Below the pieces are notes generated by a model. The model saw nothing but the letters and a program-made list of their open reading frames with translations. It was not told where the DNA came from and searched no databases. From Cryobacterium melibiosiphilum (GTDB taxonomy: Bacteria; Actinomycetota; Actinomycetes; Actinomycetales; Microbacteriaceae): a DNA stretch of 39,199 nt. Positions 31,959 to 39,199 of the stretch are shown here, piece by piece. The DNA is taken from positions 1 to 39,199 of the forward strand of contig NZ_QZVS01000081.1 in NCBI RefSeq assembly GCF_003602235.1, written 5' to 3'. How positions within the stretch are numbered: the first letter of the stretch is position 1; the number at the start of each line of letters is the position of its first letter. A program made the position numbers and the translations under genes.

Positions 31959-32317
31959 CCACGTCGACGCCGCGGTCTGCGGACGAGATCGACGCCCTGT
32001 TTCGCGGCGCGATCCGCTCCGGACAGCTGGGAGACGGCGAACGCCTGCCGACCGTGCGCCAAACTGCTCGGGACTTCGGCGTTGCGCAGGCCACGGCCGC
32101 GAAGGCCTACAAATCGCTGGAACGTGACGGGCTCATCGTCACCCGCACCGCCGCCGGTACCCGGGTCGCCCCGGGCGCGTCCCGGGCGCCGCAGGCCGTC
32201 ATCGAGCGTGCCCGGGCGTTCGCAGAAGCCAGCGAGGGTGCCGGTGTTTCGCTCGAGGACAGCATCGCGATCCTGCGCGCCGTCTGGCGAGTCGAGGCAG
32301 TACCTCCGCTCGAATAA
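31955..32317 (+). CDS. GntR-family regulator, YtrA type
   Basis: 120 residues. A GntR winged helix at about 5-72 (GAIRSGQLGDGERLPTVRQTARDFGVAQATAAKAYKSLERDGLIVTRTAAGTRV) is followed by a short helical tail, the size of the YtrA subfamily that lacks a large effector domain. ATG 31955 overlaps the membrane gene stop. It probably binds the 18-bp palindrome at the head of the operon. Confidence 0.88.
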   Translation: MTTSTPRSADEIDALFRGAIRSGQLGDGERLPTVRQTARDFGVAQATAAKAYKSLERDGLIVTRTAAGTRVAPGASRAPQAVIERARAFAEASEGAGVSLEDSIAILRAVWRVEAVPPLE

Positions 32318-32365
32318 CGGGCCCGGAGGAGGCGCCGGTGACTGCAGCGTGTCGGTGGTCTCCGT

Positions 32366-32371
32366 TAGCCT
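32366..32371 (+). promoter_or_regulatory. Possible -10 element of nuclease-helicase gene
   Basis: TAGCCT fits TANNNT and lies 38 bases before GTG 32409. A -35 is not clear. Confidence 0.25.
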
Positions 32372-32408
32372 CGACGTGTCTGAGATTCCACTTCTGCCAG
32401 GAGGCCGC

Positions 32409-35400
32409 GTGTTTCTGCTCGATCCCGCAACGGTTGTCTATTCCGCGAGCGACCTGAGCGCCGCCGCCACCTGCGAGTGGGCGCTGATGCGGCGCCTCGA
32501 CGCCCGCCTGGGGCGCATCTCGGCCACGGCCGAGCCGGCCGACGCCATGCTCGAACGCACCGCCGTGCTCGGCGACGTGCACGAGCACCGCATGCTCGAG
32601 CGCCTCCGCGGCTCGCACACGGTCGTCGAAATCGAGCGGCCCGCGATCAGCGAGATCGCCAGGGCCGCCGCGCAGAGCACCGCGGCCCTGCAGTCCGGGG
32701 CCGACGTGGTGTTTCAGGCCGCGTTTTTCGACGGGCGTTTTCTCGGGTACGCGGACTTCATCATCCGCTCCTCGGAGCCGGGCGAGACGACCCCCACCTA
32801 CGAGGTCTACGACACCAAACTGGCCCGCCGGGCCAAGATCACCGCGTTGCTGCAGCTCGCCGCCTACAGCGAACAGCTGCAGAAGATCGGCGTGAACACG
32901 GGGGAGAACGTGCACCTCGTGCTCGGTGACGGCCGCACGAGCACGCACCGGCTGCGGGACATCTTTCCCGTCTATCGCACCCGGCGCGCGCGGCTGGAAC
33001 GCCTGATCGACGAGCGCCTCGCCGACGAGAACGCCACCCCCTGGGGCGACCCGCGCTACACGGCGTGCGGGCGCTGCACCCTCTGCGCCGAGCAGGTGCA
33101 GCTGCACCGCGACCTTCTGCTCGTGGCCAACCTCAGGCTCAACCAACGCCTGCGGCTGCGCGCGGCCGGCATCGTCACCATCGATCAGCTCGCCGCGACC
33201 GGCGAACCGGTGCCCGGGATCAGCGCCGCGACCCTCGGCACTCTCAGCCAGCAGGCCGCGCTTCAGGTCGCCTCGGCCGACGGCCGGCCCGAGTGGCGGG
33301 TGATCCAGCCCGAGGCCCTCGCCGCGCTGCCCGAGCCCGACGCCGGGGACATCTTCTTCGACTTCGAGGGCGACCCGCTCTACCAGGAGGGCGCCGACAC
33401 CCCCGATGCCTCGACCGTCTGGGGGCTCGACTACCTTTTCGGGCTGGTCGAAAACGACGACACCTTCGTGCCGTTCTGGGCGCACACCCACGCCGACGAG
33501 CGCCAGGCACTCATCGACTTTCTCGCCTACGTCGCCGAACGCCGGGCCCGCTACCCGAACCTGCACATCTACCACTACGCCCCCTACGAACGCACTCACC
33601 TGTTGATGCTCGCCGCCCGCCACGGCGTGGGCGAGGAGGCCGTCGACGACCTGTTGCGCGACAACGTGCTCGTCGACCTCTACCCGGTCGTGCGGCAGGG
33701 GCTGCGCATCGGCAGCCACAGCTACTCCCTCAAGAAACTTGAGCCGCTCTACATGGGAGCCGACGAGCGGGAGGGCGTCGCCAACGCCGCCGACTCGATC
33801 GCCGAGTACGCCCGCGCCCGTGCGCTCGCGGCTGCCGGTGGAGCGGATGCCGCCGCCGCGGTTCTCGACGACATCGCCCGCTACAACGCCTACGACTGCC
33901 GGTCCACCCTGCGGCTGCGGGACTGGTTGCTCGCCCGCGCCGCCGAGAACCCGGTGACGAGCCTGCCGGCGAGCACCGAGCTCGACCTCGCCCCGACCGT
34001 GCGCGAAGCCGACCCGGTCTACCTCGAGCTCGAGGCACTGCTGTCGGGGGTGCCGCGGCTGCAACGCTCGACCGGCCAGACCGCGCTCGCGCTGGCATCC
34101 GCCGCCATCGACTACCACCGCCGAGAACAGAAGTCATTCTGGTGGGACCACTTCAACCGGCTCGCCAGTCCGGTCGAGGACTGGGCCGACACCCGCGATG
34201 TGCTCGTCATCGACTCTGCCACGGTCGAGGTCGGCTGGCACAGGGAAGGCCGCCAGCTGCTCGACCGCCGCCTGCTGCGCGTCACGGGAACGCTCGCCCC
34301 GGGCAGCTCGCTGAAGGTGGGGTCCCAGCCGTTCCTCGTCTACGGGTTGCCGTACCCGCCGATCACCGGCAGTCGCACCCCGGGCGCCCGCACCGCCCAC
34401 AACAAGGCGACGGTCGTTGATGTCGTCGATGAATCGGTCTATCTCATTGAGGAGCAGCTGGAGCGCGGCGCGCCCAGCCACGAGGCCGTTCCCATGGCCC
34501 TGACGCCGGGCACACCCCCGAACCCCGGCACCCAGGTCGAGGCGATCTCGGAGTGGGGCCGCACGGTGCTCGACGCCCAGCCGCAGAACGTCCCCAACGC
34601 GGCCTTCGACATCCTGCGCCGGTGCCCGCCCCGCAGCGGGCCAGCGGGAACGTCACCACTGGCGACCGTTGTCGACGGCGACGTGCAGGCGGCCATCCGC
34701 GACACCCTGCTCGGGCTCGGCGACTCCTACCTCGCGGTGCAGGGCCCGCCCGGAACCGGCAAGACCTACGTCGGATCGCGGGTCATCGCCGACCTCGTCG
34801 TCAACCACGGCTGGACCATCGGCGTCGTCGCCCAGAGCCACGCCGCCGTCGAGAACATGCTGCGCGCCGTCATCACCGCGGGCGTCGAGGTCGGCCTCGA
34901 CCCGCAGCGGGTCGGCAAGAAGGCCAGGAGCGGCGATGAGAAGAAGCCCGTGCCGTGGACGCCCCTCGAAGCCAAGACCTTCGCGCCGTTCACCCACCAG
35001 TCGGGCGGCTTCGTGGTTGGTGGCACGGCCTGGGACTTCAGCAACGCCAAGCGCATTCCCCGGGGCTCACTCGACCTGCTCGTCATCGACGAAGCCGGGC
35101 AGTACTCGCTCGCGAGCACGATCGCGGCGGCCGTCGCCGCCCGGAGGCTGCTGTTACTCGGTGACCCGCAGCAACTGCCGCAGGTCAGCCAGGGCACACA
35201 CCCCGAACCCGTCGACGAGTCCGCGCTCGGCTGGCTCAGCGCCGGCCACCGGGTGTTGCCGCCCGCGTTCGGCTATTTTCTCGCCACCAGCTGGCGCATG
35301 CACCCGGATGTCTGCGCGCCCGTCTCCGCGCTGTCCTACGACGGCCAGTTGCGCTCCCACGCGTCCGATCGCAGCCTGGACGGGGTCGTGCCGGGACTGC

Positions 35401-35864
35401 ACGCGGTGCCGGTCGTTCACGCCGGCAACTCGACCTCCTCGGCCGAAGAAGCGGCCGCGGTCGTGCAGATCGTGCGCGACGTGCTCGGCCGGCCGTGGAC
35501 ATCCGCCGGCCTGACCGCGCCGCTCGCGGCCGACAACGTCATCGTCGTTGCACCCTACAACGCGCAGGTCGAGCTGCTGCGCGAACATCTGCGGGCGGCC
35601 GGATTCGACGGTGTCCCGGTCGGCACGGTCGACAAATTCCAGGGCCGGGAGGCGATGGTCGCCATCGTGTCGCTCGCGGCGAGTTCGGCCGAGGAGGTGC
35701 CCCGCGGGCTCGAGTTCCTGTTGCTCGCCAACCGGCTGAACGTCGCCATCTCGCGCGCCCAGTGGGCGGCGTTCCTGGTCTACTCGCCGGCGATCACCGA
35801 CTACCTGCCCACCAGCGTCGACGGCCTCACCCAGCTGAGCGCGTTCATCACGCTCACCGAGTAG
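32409..35864 (+). CDS. RecB-like nuclease and SF1 helicase fusion (TM0106 family)
   Basis: 1151 residues in three parts. N-terminal: a RecB-type nuclease, with GYADF near 115, YEVYDTKLAR near 130-139 and ALLQLAAYSEQL, plus Cys22 and CGRCTLC (220, 223, 226), the pattern of a 4Fe-4S cluster like that of Cas4, AddB and Dna2. Middle: DIFFDFEGDPLY (about 315) and IYHYAPYERTHL, an RNase H-like exonuclease fold. C-terminal: a superfamily 1 helicase with GPPGTGKT (about 779-786), DEAG near 894, GDPQQLPQV, TSWRMHPDV, TVDKFQGREA and LNVAISRAQ. It likely processes DNA or RNA ends in repair or defence. GTG 32409 has AGGAGG six bases before it. Confidence 0.88.
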   Translation: MFLLDPATVVYSASDLSAAATCEWALMRRLDARLGRISATAEPADAMLERTAVLGDVHEHRMLERLRGSHTVVEIERPAISEIARAAAQSTAALQSGADVVFQAAFFDGRFLGYADFIIRSSEPGETTPTYEVYDTKLARRAKITALLQLAAYSEQLQKIGVNTGENVHLVLGDGRTSTHRLRDIFPVYRTRRARLERLIDERLADENATPWGDPRYTACGRCTLCAEQVQLHRDLLLVANLRLNQRLRLRAAGIVTIDQLAATGEPVPGISAATLGTLSQQAALQVASADGRPEWRVIQPEALAALPEPDAGDIFFDFEGDPLYQEGADTPDASTVWGLDYLFGLVENDDTFVPFWAHTHADERQALIDFLAYVAERRARYPNLHIYHYAPYERTHLLMLAARHGVGEEAVDDLLRDNVLVDLYPVVRQGLRIGSHSYSLKKLEPLYMGADEREGVANAADSIAEYARARALAAAGGADAAAAVLDDIARYNAYDCRSTLRLRDWLLARAAENPVTSLPASTELDLAPTVREADPVYLELEALLSGVPRLQRSTGQTALALASAAIDYHRREQKSFWWDHFNRLASPVEDWADTRDVLVIDSATVEVGWHREGRQLLDRRLLRVTGTLAPGSSLKVGSQPFLVYGLPYPPITGSRTPGARTAHNKATVVDVVDESVYLIEEQLERGAPSHEAVPMALTPGTPPNPGTQVEAISEWGRTVLDAQPQNVPNAAFDILRRCPPRSGPAGTSPLATVVDGDVQAAIRDTLLGLGDSYLAVQGPPGTGKTYVGSRVIADLVVNHGWTIGVVAQSHAAVENMLRAVITAGVEVGLDPQRVGKKARSGDEKKPVPWTPLEAKTFAPFTHQSGGFVVGGTAWDFSNAKRIPRGSLDLLVIDEAGQYSLASTIAAAVAARRLLLLGDPQQLPQVSQGTHPEPVDESALGWLSAGHRVLPPAFGYFLATSWRMHPDVCAPVSALSYDGQLRSHASDRSLDGVVPGLHAVPVVHAGNSTSSAEEAAAVVQIVRDVLGRPWTSAGLTAPLAADNVIVVAPYNAQVELLREHLRAAGFDGVPVGTVDKFQGREAMVAIVSLAASSAEEVPRGLEFLLLANRLNVAISRAQWAAFLVYSPAITDYLPTSVDGLTQLSAFITLTE

Positions 35865-35892
35865 CCGCCCACCAGGCACGAGCGCGCCCCAA

Positions 35893-35932
35893 ACGGGTGA
35901 CCGCTACGGCAACGTCGGTAGCGCTCACCCGT
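35893..35932. terminator. Two-way hairpin between convergent genes
   Basis: ACGGGTGACCGCTAC pairs with GTAGCGCTCACCCGT at 14 of 15 positions around a 10-base loop. It sits 29 bases after the nuclease-helicase stop and before the minus-strand ptsH end. Confidence 0.65.
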
Positions 35933-35955
35933 ATCGGGCGCGGTCATTGTGTTGT

Positions 35956-35995
35956 GCGGTCACAGCGGCGCGGTCACAGCGGCGCGGTCACGGCG
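35956..35995 (+). repeat. 14-bp tandem repeat, nearly three units
   Basis: GCGGTCACAGCGGC is repeated at 35956 and 35970, with a partial third copy from 35984. It lies between the terminator and the ptsH stop and has no visible role. Confidence 0.5.
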
Positions 35996-36014
35996 CTGAA
36001 CCGGCGGCGCTGGG

Positions 36015-36293
36015 CTACTCGGCGTCGAGGTCGGTCTCGAGGATCTTGACGAGGGCATCGAGCGCCTCGTCAGCGCCGTCGCCCTCGGCGCGCAGCACCA
36101 CGACGTCGCCGTGGGCGGCACCGAGGCTCATCAGCGAGAGGATGCTCGACGCGTCCATCGCGTCATCGGCCGATTCATCCTCCATCGCGATCGTGACCTC
36201 GAGGGGCAGCTCGGCGACGGCCTCGGCGAAAATACCGGCGGGGCGGGCGTGCAGGCCGACACGGCTGGCGATGGTTACTCTACGTTCGGACAT
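36015..36293 (-). CDS. ptsH: PTS phosphocarrier HPr
   Basis: 92 residues. His15 in GLHARPAG accepts phosphate from enzyme I, and the serine in DASSILSLMSLG matches the regulatory Ser46 of Gram-positive HPr. It is a cytosolic carrier from enzyme I to sugar-specific enzymes II. ATG is preceded by AGGAGGACCC. It is the last gene after the IIC and enzyme I genes, 54 bp from ptsI. Confidence 0.95.
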   Translation of the reverse strand: MSERRVTIASRVGLHARPAGIFAEAVAELPLEVTIAMEDESADDAMDASSILSLMSLGAAHGDVVVLRAEGDGADEALDALVKILETDLDAE

Positions 36294-36347
36294 GGGTCCT
36301 CCTGGGTCTGGGGATGAAAGATCGGAAAAACGGGCGCGAAACGCAGG

Positions 36348-38087
36348 CTACAGGCCGAGTTCGGCCAGGATCGGCAGGGCGGCGCGCACCCGTGCCTTGG
36401 CCTCGGTGGCCGTCGGAGCGGTGAGGGCCAGCGCGGCGATGTCGCGGGCCTCAGCGAGGGTGACGCTGGCCAGCACGGCGCCGACCGCGCTCAGCGACCG
36501 GGCGGTCATCGACAGGGTCGTGACGCCGATTCCGACGAGCACCACGGCGAGGGCCGGATCGGCCGCGGCCTCACCGCAGACCCCGACGGGCTTGTGGTGG
36601 CCTTCAGTCTCGCTGCCGGCCGCCGTCAGACGGATCAGCTGCAGCACGGCCGGCTGCCACGGAGTGTTGAGCTCCGCGAGCGGGCCGAGCTGGCGGTCGG
36701 CGGCCATGGCGTACTGGGTGAGATCGTTGGTGCCGAGGCTGACGAATTCCACGTGCGTGAGGATGCTCGCGGACATGATCGCGGCGGAGGGGACCTCGAC
36801 CATGACACCGGGAATCGTGAGTCCGGCGGCGGCACACATCCCGGCGAAATGTTCGGCCTCATCGGTCGTGGAGATCATGGGCGCCATCACCCAGACCAGG
36901 GCTTCGGTGCCCTCGGCGGCGAGGGCGATGGCCTGCAGCTGGCGCTCCAGCACTCCGGGGGAGGTGAAGTCGGTGCGGTAGCCACGCACGCCGAGCGCCG
37001 GGTTCGGCTCCGAGGCATCCGTCAGAAACGGCAGCGGCTTGTCGGCGCCGGCGTCGAGGGTGCGCACGACGACCTTCTTGCCGGGGAAGGCATCGAAGAC
37101 GCCGCGGTAGGCCTCGACCTGTTCGTCGATCGTGGGTTCGGTGTCGCGGCCGAGAAAGCAGAATTCGGTGCGCAGCAGGCCCACGCCCTGGGCGTTCGCG
37201 GCGGCGGCTTTGACGGCGTCTTTCGCGCCGCCGACGTTGGCGAGCAACGGCACGAGGTGGCCGTCTTTCAGGCGGCCCTCTCCGTCGAAGACCGAGAGAA
37301 TCGCGCTCGTGGTTGCCCAGGCCTCGGCGGCCGTGCGCTCGGTGGTGCCGGGGTTCAGGGTGATGGTTCCGGCGGCACCGTCGACGTAGATTTCGGTGCC
37401 GTCGGTGAGGGTTTCGACGCCGGCCGCCGCGACGATGGCGGGCAGGCCGAGCGCCCGGGCGATGATCGCCGTGTGCGACTGCGGACCGCCGCTCGAGGTG
37501 ACGAGGGCGAGCACGATCGACGGGTCGAGGGTGGCCGTGTCGGCCGGTGCGAGGTCCTCGCCGACCAGGATGAAGGGGGTATCCGAGAGGGGGATGCCGG
37601 GGGCCGGCATTCCGCGCAGTTCGGCCACGATGCGGGCGCGCACATCGAGCACGTCGGCGGCACGTTCGGCCATGTAGCCGCCCAGGTTGTGGAGCATTTC
37701 GGCGACGGATGCTCCCGCCTCCCAGATCGCGCGCTCCGGCGTGAGGCCGGAGTTGTTGATGAGCTTGATGCCGCCCTTGATCAGCAGCGGGTCGGCGGCC
37801 ATCAGCGCCGTGGCCTCGAGAACGGCCTTGCTGGCACCCTTGGCGCCATCGGCCCGGTTCTTGAGTTCGGAGTGCACGGCCTTTGAGGCCGTGCGCAGGG
37901 CGGCGACGGCGTCTTCGGGGGCGCCGCTGAGCTGCTCGCCGACCGTGGGTTCGCTGACGGGAGAGGGCATCTTGCGGATGACGCCCACGATGCGGCCGGG
38001 GGTCACTCCGACACCGGAATAGGACCGCGCCGACGTCGGTTCGGACTGCGCCTCGGTGGACTTCGTCTGTTCTGAAACGGTGGGCAC
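36348..38087 (-). CDS. ptsI: PTS enzyme I (phosphoenolpyruvate-protein phosphotransferase)
   Basis: 579 residues. The phosphorylated His205 lies in GGPQSHTAIIAR; LLRTEFCFLGR, VVVRTLDAGADKPLPFL, FVSLGTNDLTQYAMAADR and VGVCGEAAADP form the PEP-binding barrel. It transfers phosphate from PEP to HPr. GTG 38087 gives the usual length, with GAGGA before it; the open frame upstream lacks family similarity. The first 35 residues (Thr/Ser-rich) form a short extension over the common start. Confidence 0.94.
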   Translation of the reverse strand: MPTVSEQTKSTEAQSEPTSARSYSGVGVTPGRIVGVIRKMPSPVSEPTVGEQLSGAPEDAVAALRTASKAVHSELKNRADGAKGASKAVLEATALMAADPLLIKGGIKLINNSGLTPERAIWEAGASVAEMLHNLGGYMAERAADVLDVRARIVAELRGMPAPGIPLSDTPFILVGEDLAPADTATLDPSIVLALVTSSGGPQSHTAIIARALGLPAIVAAAGVETLTDGTEIYVDGAAGTITLNPGTTERTAAEAWATTSAILSVFDGEGRLKDGHLVPLLANVGGAKDAVKAAAANAQGVGLLRTEFCFLGRDTEPTIDEQVEAYRGVFDAFPGKKVVVRTLDAGADKPLPFLTDASEPNPALGVRGYRTDFTSPGVLERQLQAIALAAEGTEALVWVMAPMISTTDEAEHFAGMCAAAGLTIPGVMVEVPSAAIMSASILTHVEFVSLGTNDLTQYAMAADRQLGPLAELNTPWQPAVLQLIRLTAAGSETEGHHKPVGVCGEAAADPALAVVLVGIGVTTLSMTARSLSAVGAVLASVTLAEARDIAALALTAPTATEAKARVRAALPILAELGL

Positions 38088-38178
38088 GGAACATCCTCGA
38101 TTCTTCGCAATGCTGTTGAAACGTGCTGGCTTCCGGGTGTGCCGGAACTGCTGGATTGTGCTGGATACTACCCGCGTC

Positions 38179-38218
38179 GCGGCCTCGGAGTGGGGCCGCA
38201 GCCCCACTCCGAGGCCGC
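38179..38218. terminator. 18-bp perfect hairpin between fru IIC and ptsI
   Basis: GCGGCCTCGGAGTGGGGC (38179-38196) pairs perfectly with 38201-38218 around a 4-base loop. It follows the IIC stop on the minus strand. No T-run follows, so it may be an mRNA-processing or attenuating hairpin more than a simple terminator. Confidence 0.6.
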
Positions 38219-38232
38219 GGCCTGACTCTAGG

Positions 38233-39199
38233 TTAGGCGGTGGCCAGTGCGGCCTCGTCCACCTTCGGCTTACGCACGACGTAGCGCTTCAGCGCGACCA
38301 CGGCGAAGGCCGAGATGACCGTACCGATCACGATCGACAGCACGAACAGCAGGAAGTTGTCGATGGCGAAGAAGACGAACACTCCACCGTGCGGGGCCTT
38401 GCTGGTCACTCCCCACATCATCGACAGCCCACCGGTCACGGCGGCGCCGAGCATGCTTGCCGGGATGACGCGGAACACGTCGGCGGCGGCGAACGGAATC
38501 GCACCCTCAGAGATGAAGGAGGCGCCGAGCAGCCATGCTGCCTTGCCGTTTTCACGCTCGGCCAGGGTGAACAGCTTCTTGTCGAGCACGGTGGCCAGGG
38601 CCATCGCGAGGGGCGGAACCATGCCGGCGGCCATGACCGCGGCCATGATCTGCCACGGTGCCTGGTTGGCGAGGGTCGCGGCGCCGAGGCCGGCGACGGC
38701 GAAGGCGTAAGCGACCTTGTTGACCGGTCCGCCGAGGTCGAAGGCCATCATGAGGCCCAGGATGACACCGAGCAGGATCGCGGAGGCACCGGTGAGGCCG
38801 TTGAGGAAGTCGCTGAGGCCGACGGTGAGCAGGGCGATGGGCCCGCCGAGCACGAGGAACATCAGTCCGGAGGCCACGATCGACGCGACGAGCGGGATGA
38901 TGACGACGGGCATCAGGCTGCGCAACCAGCGCGGCACACTGAGACGGCCAATGGCCGCGGCGACGACGCCGGCGAGCAGGCCACCGACGATACCGCCGAG
39001 GGTGCCGGCGCCCATGAAGCCGGCGACGGCACCCGCGACAAAGCCGGGCGCGATCCCGGGGCGGTCCGCAATGGCGAAGGCGATGTAGCCAGCCAGGGCC
39101 GGAACCAGGAAGCCCATCGACAGGGCGCCGATCTTGAAGAAGACCGCGCCCAGGTAGATGAGCAGGCCACCCTCGGGGAGGTTGCCGAAGCTGTTGTTG
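38233..39199 (-). CDS. PTS fructose-type IIC permease, N-terminal part outside window
   Basis: 322 residues of the C-terminal part are visible, entering from the right edge in frame. Many membrane helices and the family motifs FDLGGPVNKVAYAF, SFISEGAIPFAAAD, and KAPHGGVFVFFAID identify the IIC domain of fructose/mannitol-type PTS (FruA). It ends in a charged tail without a following IIA or IIB domain, so any other domains lie upstream, outside the window. The preceding sequence NLPEGGLLIYLGAVFFKIGALSMGF confirms that the frame continues to the edge. Confidence 0.93.
   Translation of the reverse strand, partial: NNSFGNLPEGGLLIYLGAVFFKIGALSMGFLVPALAGYIAFAIADRPGIAPGFVAGAVAGFMGAGTLGGIVGGLLAGVVAAAIGRLSVPRWLRSLMPVVIIPLVASIVASGLMFLVLGGPIALLTVGLSDFLNGLTGASAILLGVILGLMMAFDLGGPVNKVAYAFAVAGLGAATLANQAPWQIMAAVMAAGMVPPLAMALATVLDKKLFTLAERENGKAAWLLGASFISEGAIPFAAADVFRVIPASMLGAAVTGGLSMMWGVTSKAPHGGVFVFFAIDNFLLFVLSIVIGTVISAFAVVALKRYVVRKPKVDEAALATA

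Noticed and set aside
32409..35864. Nuclease-helicase considered as part of a local phage-defence island
   Set aside because: Neighbours are a regulator-membrane protein pair and PTS genes. No other defence gene is adjacent, so a defence call would rest on the domains alone.
35956..35995. Short tandem repeats considered as a CRISPR array
   Set aside because: The units are 14 bp, directly joined and without spacers, and no cas gene is present.

Overview
The window is high-GC actinobacterial chromosome, most likely from the family Microbacteriaceae. The evidence is the GC-rich codon use, frequent GTG starts, many ATGA, GTGA and TAATG overlaps, probable leaderless starts, LPLTG surface proteins and a gene for a protein with CYTH and CHAD domains. 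The genus is not fixed. I see no rRNA, tRNA, CRISPR array, transposase or phage gene.

1 to 1395 (minus): the near-complete end of a nitronate-monooxygenase-like gene, preceded by a small CPKC protein.

1626 to 17420 is the centre of interest: an apparently complete route from dimethylamine to glutamate. The first plus operon (1687-9243) encodes a gamma-glutamylmethylamide synthetase (gmaS), the three subunits of N-methylglutamate synthase (mgsABC), a HutD/Ves-like protein, a single-chain flavin amine oxidase of the sarcosine oxidase/SolA family, and an M20 amidohydrolase. An XRE-cupin regulator follows. Two divergent operons meet at about 13 kb. The minus one encodes a cupin and a DmmA/DmmB/DmmC-type heme-dependent N-demethylase. 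The plus one encodes a second, diverged DmmABC set and then an ammonium/methylammonium channel (AmtB) and a PII protein (GlnK). GlnR-like boxes lie upstream of gmaS and in the divergent promoter. The inferred scheme is: amines enter (perhaps through AmtB), dimethylamine is oxidatively demethylated to methylamine and formaldehyde, GmaS joins methylamine to glutamate, Mgs makes N-methylglutamate, and a flavoprotein demethylates that to glutamate. The usual four-subunit N-methylglutamate dehydrogenase is absent here and the SolA-like oxidase is the obvious substitute.

17421 to 24625: a possible broken zinc-ribbon gene, then a sortase-assembled pilus locus with a 1348-residue tip/adhesin, a major pilin and a class C sortase. 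A strong hairpin sits between the pilin and sortase genes.

24791 to 35864: a CYTH-CHAD protein, a DUF2231-type membrane protein, an FHA-like protein with a small partner on the minus strand, a PadR regulator preceded by a 7-copy 10-bp-periodic repeat, an ABC1/UbiB atypical kinase, a membrane protein with a YtrA-type GntR regulator behind a perfect 18-bp palindrome, and a 1151-residue nuclease-helicase.

36015 to 39199 (minus): PTS HPr, PTS enzyme I and the C-terminal part of a fructose-type IIC permease cut by the right edge.

Coordinates come from reading frames, overlaps and Shine-Dalgarno sequences. Family names rest on motif recognition without database search.
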